Shown here one piece after another: positions 45,776 to 57,489 of a stretch of DNA of 64,000 nt. Under the pieces are notes generated by a model. That model was not told the origin of the DNA. It saw nothing but the letters and a program-made list of their open reading frames with translations, and searched no databases. Numbering within the stretch: the first letter of the stretch is position 1; every line of letters begins with the position of its first letter. The translations under genes and the position numbers were made by a program. The stretch covers positions 31,413,175 through 31,477,174 of the forward strand of contig CM023540.1 of assembly GCA_013350335.1 (NCBI GenBank), read 5' to 3'. The DNA is from Chimonanthus salicifolius. Its lineage: Eukaryota > Streptophyta > Magnoliopsida > Laurales > Calycanthaceae.

Positions 45776-48700
45776 ATGGCCGAAGCCATGGCAGTCAAAA
45801 CAACAGCAAATCCTTCCATTGCCAACGGCTTTAAGATTTCCAAGCTATCCGTTGCTTGTATCTTGCTTGTTCTAGACGCCCTTCTCGTCTCCCTGATAAT
45901 TGCTTATGTCCCATGTAAGCTCCTCGATTCTCACTTTCTCATCCAATAGATCTCAATATTCTCTCCTTATTTTCTTTCTATTTGATGGGTTTCTGTTGTT
46001 TTTTTTTCTTCTCAAATTTTAGATACAAAGATAGATTGGGATGCATACATGTCACAGGTGTGGATATTTTTATTTTTCTCTATCTGGGTACTTGTGGATT
46101 TTCCTTTCTTCATTTCCTTGGAAAGGAACTTGATTGGATTCTAATGCAATTGGAGTAAAGACAGGTAAGTGGGTTTCTTGAAGGAGAAAGAGATTACGGG
46201 AGACTGAAGGGAGATACAGGTCCTTTAGTTTACCCAGCTGGGTTTCTCTATGTCTATTCAGCTATTCAATTTATTACTGGAGGAGAGGTCTTCCCAGCTC
46301 AGGTAAGTACATGCCCATTGAAAAACGTCATTCTTTGTATATATCTATAGATTGATTTCATGGATATGATTCATGTTTCAATTTGATGATGTTTTTAGTC
46401 TGAAACATTGTAATGTGTTATAGGAACTTAATTCTAAAAACAGGGAAGTTCAAAGAAGCCCTTACATGAGTGTGCCCCTCTGTTATTATTTGATTCATTA
46501 CTCTTGTACCTTGAATAGATTGACCTCCTCCTTATCCTATTATCTTGAACTAGCCTTCGGTTCTTCAAATAGGTGCTGTCCTTTGTCTTCCATGCATGTG
46601 TCCAAACTGGCATGAGAGCTGATACAGAAGGTTAATATTGCTTTTATAAATAATTATGAATATGTGTAAAAATATCAATAGGAAGTCATTCAGATACGTA
46701 GTGTGACAGGATTTTATTGCATAAAGAACCCATCAGTGCAGAATCGTATAGAACTATTGAGAGGGGGATTTTCAATTGAGGGGATCAAAACAATCTCCAC
46801 TGTTAGTACCATCATTTGGATTCTGGCTTATGATGATGATGATGTCATAGATTGCATATCTTTTCACTCATTTGATGGACTATGTCATTCTTAATCTTGC
46901 TAGATTTATGGCTTATATAGTCGTCCAGGTTACAAGAATATGCATGGGTGTTAAGGAACCCTCTGAGAAAATTTGCCCATCCCTAACTTAGTGGGATTTT
47001 TTTAAAACTTACTTGGATTTTTCAAAAGGCTTCCACCTCATTCTTATGCAGGTGCTAACAAATTATGCACATGCATGTGAAATATAAATCTTTCATGAGG
47101 TCAGTCAATAGGAAGTGGTTGAATATATTCGTGGGCTTGTTATTAGAGGGATCACAAATTTAAATTCGTTATAATGGTAAGATATTTATTTATTTGAAAT
47201 ATATAAAATTGAAGGAAATTATTCCCAAGAGGCTTAAACTTCATTTCATTGGTTAAGTGTTTTAAATGAAACCCGAAGCTTTTCTATGGAAATTTCTTTA
47301 AGTTCAGATGAATAATATTTCTCCATTGAGCTTATTTTTCTCTCTTTGTGAACATAATTTATGTACTTAACTTTTTCAGATTATTTTTGGCACCCTGTAC
47401 ATCATAAATCTGGGGATCATTTTGTTCATCTATGTAGAGACCGATGTGGTATGAAACTCCTATCATGATCCCATTAAATTCCTTCTTGTTTTCAAGTTTC
47501 TATTGATCTGAAAAAGAATATAACTTCTATAGGATATTTCATAGATTACACTTGGTGAACAGTATTGACACTCTCAACTTTCTTACAGTGCATATGGATG
47601 TGGTCAAACAGCCATTGATTGGAGGCATTGTGACTTGTTATCTGTTAAGTGATTGCATAGTATTATTGGGAAAAATTCCACTTGATATGTTCAGGAATAT
47701 CCTGTAAAAACAAAATACATAAAAATAGGGAAATGTAAAATGTTGCTATCAAGTATTTAACTAAATATAAGTATAGAACTTTATGTAAGCTGTTGTTAAA
47801 ATGTTGCAAGACTCATCTAAAATTTTTAATGGTAGTTTTGGAATCTTATTAGAATATTGAGATATAATCTCATCCTAATATTGGATGTTGTCAGATCTAA
47901 ATAATTTAGTCCAAGCCTCTTTTCTGGTGTTTTTCTTGTTTCCTCAGGCCCTGACCTGGACTTTTTCCTTTCCTGGGCTGATTTTTTGGGCTGTTTTTTT
48001 GTGGGGTTGCTCCCATCCATCAATAAAATTAGTAATCTTACAAAAAAAAAATTCTATGGAAAATATTCACAATGTTTGCCACGTTGGGTTGTTGGCAAGT
48101 GGATCAAGTATGCTATGCCTTTTTTCGTAATGATTACATACTATTCGCCCTCTAGACCATTGGTGCCTAGATTTTGCTTTTCATTGAGCCTACAGGATAA
48201 AAGAAATAACATGCAGTACATTGTTATTTCTTGTACTTTTCTCCCTTCAGTTTCGTATATGCAATCAACACTGATGAGGATTTGGGGTAAGAAACTATCA
48301 TTCTCAATTTGGTATTAGATTTCACACTGAAGTCTGCAGTGGAATGGATAACCATCTGTTCAGCGACAAGTAGTCAATGATACATGGTACATCCATATGT
48401 GCCTTTGCGAGATATGATCACTTCATCTTTTGATATTTGAAGTCCTGTCCAATGGTAACCAGGTAGGTTATCTTGGGAAGGAGATCTCTAGGAGGATTTT
48501 GGATGTTTGTAACATTTATTCACCCCTTATTCAAATGGATTCTCCATGATCTTCTGTGATCTTTCTCCGCTGCTTCTGATTTCACTTAGAGCCTGTCGAC
48601 TCTTAGAGTGGAATGATGCTTCCAGTAGACAATTGTTTTTCCACATCTGTGTGTGTGTGTGCGCATGTGTGCGTCTGTGCATGTGCTTGAGTGCATGCCT

Positions 48701-51700
48701 GCCCAGATTTTAATGCTTCTCTCATACTCTCTGGACTTTTGACTGATCTTGAAACGTTTTGCAGCTTCCATGGTGGGCACTTTGTTTGCTCTCTTTATCA
48801 AAAAGAGTTCATTCAATCTTTATGCTCCGTCTCTTTAATGACTGTTTTGCAATGACCCTCCTGCATGCTGCAATGGCATTACTTCTTTATCAACGATGGC
48901 ATCTTGCATTGATTATTTTCAGGTGGTAATCAGATCTCTTGATTCACATTCAAGTTGTATGACAACAGACTTATTGCTTTGTGCTTATAGTGCAGCTGTG
49001 TCGATCAAGATGAATGTACTACTTTATGCTCCACCTCTATTTCTACTCATGCTGAAGGTACATTCTGTTTTAGATCATAGATAATTTATTAGTTCCTGAA
49101 TCCAGATGAATCCTGATATGACAGGACATTTGAAGAATTCTAAGCTGCTGCACTGCCACGTATGAAAAGCAGGTCGTGGTCTAGTGATACAAGCTCTTGA
49201 TTTGTTGTGCACCCACCATTGATGGGATGTTAAATTTAATGTTTTTACATGAGAGACAGTGATCTATATCATATCACCTATAAGCACTTGAAACATAATC
49301 CTACTTGCCTGAACTTGAGCTGATAGCCTTCTTCTGTTGTTGCAAATGGGTGAACCCATGGCCTGCTCTTCATTGACCTTGGTACTTAATGAATGGATTG
49401 GATTTTCAATGGATGACTCAGCAGTCTGATCTTCTGTCACTCTCTTTTAGACATGGATTATGCATGTTGAGAAAATCCTCTGTTCCTTGGATGTGTGAAT
49501 CAAAGGCAGTAGTGGGGAGAGAGGTATCACTCAACCTTGTTATATAGGGGAGGGACATTCCATCACAGGAAATCATCCCTTGTTATCATCTAAGATTCCC
49601 AGTAGCAATCAGTTTCCGAAAATAGAGATTCTCCTTAAATACAATAGTCCAAGTTGTTTAAAAAATCAAACCCAACATTGTTGAACTATCTACTACTTTA
49701 AGTGGGCCTGACATTCCATTTGATCCACCTTAAGAGGAGAAAATCTTACATGGGATGTTGTCAGTCAAAGTCTTCCAGACGTGAAGATTCTAACCTGTGA
49801 TCAACAGCCTAGAAAGTAGATGTTTAAATGGAGAGGAGTGATGTTAACACACATGGATATGGGGAAATACAGTGCACACCCCTATGTGGGGCCCACCATT
49901 GACAATGGTCGTGGGTCCATTAGAAATGTCTCTTTTGAATATGAGGTTCACTAGAAATCATCTCAATCAGATGACTCAAGCCATATTTTTGAAGACCTTG
50001 AAAGTTTAGGAATTAAAAACTAATTTAAAGAGATCAAAAATTTGAGTAGCTTAATACATATACATATTAGAGCAAAGTAGCTTAAAAAATATGGTTTCAA
50101 TGATCCAATGAAGGTGATTTTTTGTGAGCCACATTCAACATGGACCTTTCCAATGGAGTCTTTACCATGGGTAGGCTCCACCCTCCCTACGCACCATCAG
50201 AGGTGGCATGGGTAAACATCTTATCTAAGGAGATAATTTAATGGTGGTCCAATTAAAGGTTAAATGTATTGGGCCATAATCTTCTCAGTTTGAAAATTTT
50301 TGGTTGTTTTACTACTGCTAATTACATCAATGGTCTGCAGACTCTTGGCTCCATGTTGAATGAGTGCACCTGGATACAACAATAAATTATACCATCTAAA
50401 CAAGTAATATCTTGGACATTTACTTTGTATTTATTTACCCCTTTTTTTACTGAATCATTGTCACAGGGTATGAATATAGTTGGGGTGCTATCTGCTTTAT
50501 CAGTGGCGGCATTATTACAGGTGTATATTTTTGTATTTTTGAGTATTTTACAATGTATTCACTAATTGTAGTAAAGACAGAAATCTGAACTTGTTGTGTA
50601 TAGAAATTAGAAAACTTATCATGGAACAGGTTGTTGGGACAAATCTTCTTCATCTTTTGAGGGTTGAGCTTGTGATGTTATCATTTTCATTGTTGTTGTT
50701 GTCGTCATAATCATCATTATCATCTTGATCACCATCATTGTTATTATGAAAGGTACATAAGGATTATTTTAGCTCAATCAAATGGCAAACAGTTGGAATT
50801 TGTTGGCATTGAGTGACTTTCTGTGGCTTAAAATTCATAATGCATATTGAGGTAGTGTTTTATCATTCAAAAAAAAAAAAAGGAATGTCTTTTGCCTTCT
50901 TTTACCTAAATCACCGTCAGTTCCTACTAAACTGTATGAGACAGAGCAGTTGGTTGTGATGGGTTGCTTCTTGCTGCATGCTTTGCTGGTAGTAGAGATA
51001 CAAAAACAACTTATCTGTTGTGATTGCAAGTGTGTGCTTCGTAGTTTTATATGAATCATGCATTCATCCTTTTCTGCGAAGTGAATTCCTCTTGCTGAAA
51101 TCACATATAGTTCTTATTTTTTTTTATGAAATCGTAATTTGCAGATATTTTTGGGACTGCCCTTTTTGCTGTCCCATCCAATTGGATACATATCAAGAGC
51201 TTTCAATCTTGGGCGCATCTTCATCCACTTCTGGTATATGTTCAAACCCAATCCTTTTCTTGGTTGTTTAGTCTACTCATCCTATGCTCAGATTTCTTTT
51301 ATTTTTATTTGGATAATTTTCCTTTTTCAGCCCTTAGCTTTCTCTCTGAGATTTGTGTCTGTTTTCTTTTCTCTCTTCTAATAATGAAATCCCTTTATCT
51401 TTTCTACAAACCAAAAAAAAAAGAGGAAGAAGAAAAAGATGGCTAATTTTTCTTGTTGAACATATTGACTTATTGAGTTCTCATTTTTTCAGCATTAGAT
51501 ATGGGATAAGAACATGGTCATCACTTCAGATTTGGGTGGAAAAGGCAGAAGAGTTCCCCTCACTCCTTTTGAGATGGCGGAAGAGGATATTCCATTGAGC
51601 TGCTCTAAATATACCTTTTTTTTTTGAAAGATGAGCTGCTCCAAATACATTTCGGAACCTTTCTGCCCAATTAGTTAAACGTTCCCCACTTTGGAGCACA

Positions 51701-51790
51701 AGCATAATGATGCTTTATTGGATCTTATAACTGGTCCAGCTGGACTGCAAAGGATTCTTCATCCTTTTTACCTTTTTTTTTATTATCTTT

Positions 51791-51821
<31 letters not shown>

Positions 51822-54425
51822 GGGGAACTAGGACTGTTTGTGTGTTGATTCCTATTTCTGTCAACTAATTGGTAATTTATTTCTATTCTTTTAAGTGTTC
51901 AGCTCAATAGCACCTGTTCCTGTATTGTTTTCCTGGATGCAAATCATTTATTTTCCTGCAAAAGTAATTTTACACTGTTCTTATTGAGGAATTTCAAATA
52001 AATGCAATCTCCCCCCCGTCCCCCCAAAAAAAAATAAAAATTGCAGCATCAGTGTTTGAGCGGTCCTATATTCTTACTGATGTATTTTTGCCCTCTTCTT
52101 CTTGGTTGTAAATTGGAGTAACTGATTTTTTTTTTTTAATTATTTCTGTCAGGTCTGTGAACTTCAAGTTTGTTCCTGAAGCAGTTTTTGTATCGAAAGG
52201 ATTTGCTATTTTGTTGCTGACTATTCATCTTGTCCTTCTTGTAGTGTTTGCTCACTATAGATGGTGCAAGTAAATTCTAGAACTTCAATTTTCCTTTTCA
52301 TCAATTCTAAAGCATTTTCACATTTTACTTGTTTCATCTATTCCTTTTGATATTTTTCTTTATTATTGGCCTGTGCTTGTATTTACTTGTTATCTCCAGT
52401 TGAGTTTATTCGGATGTATTGTATCTTGGTTGGTGGAAGGAATGAGAGTTTTTTGTTGATGCAGGAAACTGATAGATTGGGGCCTACCTCTCGCTGATCA
52501 GATTTCATTTGGTGGCCCCTTTTAAATTAATCCAAAAATACTATGTTCGATTATCAAATCTTAAATATATGATGAATGATAAGTTTATCTAAATATGTAT
52601 CCGAAGATAGATATGTGGAGTAAAAGAAAGGAAAAAATTAGAAATGAGTTCATATCTATGGGTGGCTCCAAAAGAAGCATAATTGAAAAACTGTCATCTG
52701 AGATAGTTTGGTATGTGCGTAGGAGATCAGAAACAGCTCATACGTGAAGATTGAGGGGTTTGGTGGTTGCTGGTTGAGAGTACTAGGAGGCGGCCAATAT
52801 AGTGTTGGAATGTAGTTAAAAGTGGCATGTTAGGTTGCAAAGTGAGAGCAATTTAGCCCTAAGCAAGGATGAATGGAGAATTCACAAATCCGGTCCATAT
52901 AGATGGGGTAAGGCTTCAATGATGATACTATTAACAATAAAGACAAAAGAATAACAACGATGATGAAGAAGGAAGTTTGGCCAACTGTCTAACCTTGAAG
53001 GAGAATTAACCGATAATAATATGGTTAGGGCTTTTGAAGATTTTTGTGTAGCCATGATTAGAACCACTCTATGTTGGTATGATCACTGGAATGTGGAGCC
53101 TTCCTATAACTCCTTTTTTTCTTCTCCGTTAGACATTGTTTTTGAATTTGTATAACATGTTTGCTTCTGTGCATGAACTTGTAAGATAGTATTGTGGTTG
53201 AGAGCATCTCGATCTCTTTTTCCTGCTGAATTGTTCTGTTAGGTCATATCTTTCCTTTCTCGACAGTTGCATTTTACATTACTTTTTTTTTTTTTTTAAA
53301 TATTAGTTTATCAATATGAATCAATCTACTCATGATTGCAGGCATGAAGCAGGGCTTCTGCACTTCTTGCGTTCAAGGATTTCCTCAAGATCCTTCTCTT
53401 TCAATCAGTTGACTGTAAAGACTCTAAACAAAGAACGTAAGTTCACCCTTCTTTCTGAAAGAAAGATTGGAATTCAAAAAATAAAAGCTTTTGAACTCCT
53501 TTGCATCATTCCATCCATGCTTTTCCCCTTTTTTTTCTGATATATGCTACTTCTGTATCTTCTATGCATTTCCTTTGGATTTTTCTTTGAATGGTTACCA
53601 TTTTATTCACAAAAAGAGGCGGCTTTACAACAAGAAATGCATTTCCTTTGGAATTGAAGGAAAAATAATAAGTCTGCATTTTATTCAGATATCGCAACGG
53701 TTATGTTCGTGGGGAACTTCATCGGAATTGTATGTGCCCGTTCGCTGCATTATCAGTTCTATTCATGGTAAGCATTGCTTGTCAAAATTCAAATGGGTAC
53801 CAAATGATAGGACTCCTGGAAGCTGCGACTTTGGAGACACTGTTATCAGATGGGACAGAGTTAGAAAAAATATTGCTTTCCCTTCTTCACTGCTTGAATG
53901 AGTAGAATGCTTATTCAGCTTTGAGTAATTAGCTTCACTATAATTTGGATTTATTATGGGTTGGATTATCAAAATTATCGCTTCACTATAATTTGGATTT
54001 GTTATGGGTTGGATTATCTAATTATCTGTAAAATGGAAACTTCAGAAGATAATTTATGATTTTTCCTCTGAGGAAATGCATTGTATTCTTGCCTCCCTGT
54101 GTGCTGAGAGTTTCTCATGTTAGGACCGTGTCTTGGTGTTCAGTGTCATTGTTCCAATGGGCCTAATATGGATAGGCTGAGCCAACCCATTCTGAAATAT
54201 CACTTCAGTCGAATGTCTGGCCCTTTCTGTTTTTTTTTTAATATAGGATTTTCTCTAATTCTTTAGTTTCATTCTCAGTTTGTAACTACTAATTGCTGCA
54301 ACCATAAAGTTCTGGGTTTGAGCCCTGTAGGTATATAGGCAGTCACCCCTCATAAACAATTTACCAAATCCAATTACCATTTACAAATGCCAGCCCTAGA
54401 TAGGTGTGATAAATTTATATGTTGC

Positions 54426-54457
<32 letters not shown>

Positions 54458-55369
54458 ATGATCTAGTTTCTTGCCCTCAATAAAATAGTTAGGAACTTGG
54501 GATTAATCATTAGGAATTTGTTGACAATACATGGTGCAATCCATCAGGTCAGCATTCTAGGTCTCCAAAGCTTGGCAGATGGGTGCTGTTGTCTATATGT
54601 TGATTTTGGCTGTTCATCTGTCAAATTATTTGAAATTAGACCACCTTTTGATTATAAAAAATGCACATACTTGTTTTATTTGCTCAAATCACTGTTGTGT
54701 TGCGGCTACCATTCTATATCTAGCGGCTGTGTGGCTTTTTGAGTAACCTTGAGTCATGCATATGAAAAAAACCTTGTTCGGACTTTAGATGTGTCAGGTT
54801 AGAGTCTCTTTAGATGCCATATTCACTTCTCCACGAGGATTCGTTTTTAATCAAAGATGACTGATATGATCTTTGTGCTGTGGGTAATGTGTTTGCAGGT
54901 ATTTTTGTAGTTTACCATTTCTTTTGTGGAAGGCACCTTTTCCCACTTTACTTCGGTATGATACTCGTAGTTCCTTTATGTTCTTTTCCAAGGTATTAGT
55001 TCTCCTTTTAAACATGTTAGAGCCTGTAAACCCAAAATCCCTACTGGAATCGGAATTCTGCTGGATGCTATGATTTTGTTCACCATGTATAGTCTAGAAT
55101 TTCAGAGTTCCACAGAATCCCAATTCCATTAAGGAATTCCAATCTAGTGCATTTATTCATCTTTCATTTCTGATCTCTCGGCGTTCCTTTTCTTTTGCAG
55201 ACTCGTTTTGTTTGGAGGGGTGGAGTTGTGCTGGAATATCTATCCCTCAAATTTCTATTCCTCTCTTTTGCTGTTTTGTATACATCTAGTTATATTATGG
55301 GGGCTATGGATTGCTCCATGTGAACATCCTTATAAAGATGACAAACCACATCAAACAAAGGAAGAATAG
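45776..55369 (+). CDS. ALG3: ALG3: Dol-P-Man alpha-1,3-mannosyltransferase, 13 exons, 421 aa
   Basis: Exons: 45776-45914, 46023-46057, 46165-46302, 47380-47448, 48765-48922, 48991-49057, 50467-50520, 51145-51233, 52153-52269, 53342-53436, 53689-53767, 54899-54955, 55201-55369. All are GT-AG and total 1266 nt. The product adds the first lumenal mannose, from dolichol-phosphate-mannose, to Man5GlcNAc2-PP-dolichol in the ER, a step of N-glycan assembly. It is a multipass membrane enzyme. Family marks are the early [10 protein letters not shown] lumenal motif, [66 protein letters not shown] and [20 protein letters not shown]. One oddity is Cys where Arabidopsis has Tyr in 'WYFYSLP'. The protein ends [10 protein letters not shown], with no KKxx signal. 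Exon 6 uses the acceptor TATAG/TGCAGC; the AG four bases on would shift the frame. Confidence 0.95.
47449..48764 (+). other. ALG3 intron 4
   Basis: A 1.3-kb intron. It contains a TG-rich stretch at about 48648-48685 and no recognisable gene. Intron 3 (46303-47379) is similarly featureless. Confidence 0.7.
49058..50466 (+). other. ALG3 intron 6
   Basis: A 1.4-kb intron. Around 49850-50200 it has GTGGGGCCCACCATTG-type phrases and GGGTAGGCTCCACC, which look like worn repeat DNA. No coding frame is supported. Confidence 0.6.
51234..52152 (+). other. ALG3 intron 8 with long homopolymers
   Basis: This intron holds T13 followed directly by G25 (51788-51825), and C-rich and A-rich runs at about 52011-52040. 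Such runs are hard to sequence and the lengths may be inexact. Confidence 0.7.
51788..51825. repeat. T13-G25 homopolymer junction
   Basis: Thirteen T followed by twenty-five uninterrupted G. A G run this long is unusual in plant DNA and could form stacked G-quadruplexes or be an assembly artefact. Confidence 0.85.
52590..52940 (+). mobile_element. RTE-type LINE C-terminal relic in ALG3 intron 9
   Basis: Plus-strand frames read [20 protein letters not shown], then HLR*FG (the 'LRWFGHV' motif with a stop). They end with [20 protein letters not shown], matching the 'DxxEWRxxIHxADPxxWG' end of plant RTE-like elements. Stops and frameshifts mark it as dead. Confidence 0.6.
53933..54030. repeat. 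48-bp direct tandem duplication in ALG3 intron 11
   Basis: The phrase CTTCACTATAATTTGGATTT begins at 53933 and again at 53981, with GGGTTGGATTATC following both times. The two copies are nearly identical. Confidence 0.85.
54421..54462. repeat. (TGC)9-(TGA)5 compound microsatellite
   Basis: A TGC trinucleotide run passes directly into TGA repeats in ALG3 intron 11. Confidence 0.9.
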
Positions 55370-55764
55370 GACCCTCCCATACAATTTTATCCGATTCTTG
55401 TAAGATTGCAATCATGGAATATTTCTGATCTCCACTCAACTTTGGTGGATAATCATGGCAGTATGTTCTCCAGGGACAGGAACATCAGAGAAAACTGAAT
55501 GCAACCTTCGTGTCTGCGGTCTACGTGCTTAATGACTGTTACCCCTTTTTTAAAATGGATAATCATGCTCGGTTGACTTCACGATGTTGTAATTGTGACA
55601 GTACAAAGTAGAGATTGTATTTTTTAATGACCATTACACCTTTTTTTGAATGGTTAATCATGGCCAGTTGTTTTCCAAGAACAGGCAACTCCAATGAAGA
55701 CTGAAAATGCAACCGGTGTCTGCAGTCAACATGCTTAATGACTATTACATCTTTTTTTTTTTTT

Positions 55765-55930
55765 TTAAATGGTAATGGGACTCGAATTCACAATCTGGAG
55801 GGGTTGGCCGTCTCTCACGAAGTAGGGGCACTCTCCATTGAACTTACCTGATTTGTGTGGGTTGGGAGGTTTACACATGTCTCGAAGATTAGTGAAGTGA
55901 GAGGCTTGACACATTGGTTACAATTTTTTT
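55765..55930 (+). mobile_element. SINE-like family A (plus orientation)
   Basis: It carries GACTCGAATTCAC (B-box-like), GGGGCACTCTC, and the tail GGAGGTTTACACATGTCTCGAAGATTAGTGAAG followed by GCTTGACACATTGGT. Of all copies this tail is closest to the one at 6660-6860. Confidence 0.55.
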
Positions 55931-56116
55931 AAAGAAAAACATTGTAATTGTGACATCCTATCACTGGCCATCTGATTAAGACACAACTGTGTGTCCAAAA
56001 TGAAAACCGATGGGCCAAGAACGACTCGCTTGTGAGGTAAATGCATGCCTTATGCCCAGGGGTTTTAAAATCAGGCTACTGATATGTATTATGCCCCTCT
56101 TTTAATTTTTCTTTTT

Positions 56117-56118
<2 letters not shown>

Positions 56119-56151
<33 letters not shown>
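56119..56151. repeat. (TA)n microsatellite
   Basis: About 16 TA dinucleotides followed by a poly-T run. Confidence 0.9.
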
Positions 56152-56155
<4 letters not shown>

Positions 56156-57489
56156 TTTTTTTTTGAAAAAAATTACAAAAAATATAAATTCTAGGGTTCG
56201 TTTTTTTTTTTTTTTTTGTCATTTATAGAGTTTTAGACCTTTGAAAGTCCAAAATTTTGATATGTTCTAAAAATTTGAAAAATATCAAACTTTGAAAAAT
56301 ATCTAATTTCTTTTTAAAGGAAATCAAAATGAGGAAACACATATATGAATTTTGTGTTTTTAAGTATCCTCTAGTGACATGTATCTATTATTACAATTTA
56401 TAATTATTTTAACTGTAAAATTTTATGAGATTTATAAAATGTACAAAATTACACAAAGACCTTAAAAATTCTACCGAGCGCGTTAAGAATTCTTCATTTA
56501 ATTGTAGAAATATTTGTATATCATTTTTTTTTTACAAGAAACTCAAAAATGGGAAGGAATGAAATTTTAGCTTTTATCAAATTATTTAGAAAAATCTTGA
56601 AAAATTATACACGTCTACATATTATGTGGATGGTATTAATACATTTTCATTGAACTCAATGAACATTGAATATTATTTCATCAACTTATTTAATGGTAAC
56701 CTGAGCTCTTTTGTATATAAAGAAGCTCAAGTTAGCCCTAAGCCGCTTGAAGTCCCATCTTGCCCATTTAGAAGAACACTAAAATGAGCTCAACCATTTT
56801 AGACCGTTAAAAAATCAACCGTTTTGATTGAAAGTAGATATGATGAATTTCAGTTGAACCAATTTTGAACTCATAAATTAATTGTTAGTCACTTGATCTT
56901 AACGATCAAAGTTACCCGTTGGTTTTATCTTTCTAATTCCTAGAATATTTGATGACTTTAACCACTATTATTAAGTAGTTAAAAATTGAGTTTAAGTTCA
57001 AATTTGATTCACTTTTAATTTATTATATCTTTTTTCAATTTTAACATTTAGTTTTTCAATTAATTTTATTTATAAAATAGAAAATGAACAAGACATACAC
57101 ATACATATAATTGTTAGAGGAGCAAAAAAGCTCAATGGACTTTTTAGGATTTCTTGCAGAAGCCTGAATACAACCTTTATATAAATAAACTCAAGAAATT
57201 AGTTTTGAATTTATATTTTCAAATTTCTTTATTTATAATCAATTTGGAGAATAGTAGTAGAATGATGACTCGAAATACGGAAAATGTCTTCCGTTGAACC
57301 GGCGCGGGTTTTAATTTTTAAAACATTGTCCTTTAAAGCGGTGGGAGACGCACATATTAATAATCAAGTGCCCATGTCTTCCTTCTCATTGCATTTGAAC
57401 GTGAAATAAGAACAACTTTCCCACTCGATCGAGAGCGAGATTTGGAAGCGAAAAACGAAACTCAAAAAGGAAAGGAGGGAGGAGAGAAA

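Larger units (their letters stand above)
55370..57489. other. Intergenic between ALG3 and HSBP
   Basis: The left part is ALG3 3' UTR. Two diverged copies of a short phrase (GGTTGACTTCACGATGTTGTAATTGTGAC region near 55575, and the AATGACTGTTACCCC / AATGACTATTACATC phrases near 55530 and 55736) suggest internal duplication. A SINE-like element lies at 55765-55930 and an AT microsatellite at 56119-56151. The last ~100 bases are the HSBP leader. No gene is seen. Confidence 0.5.
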
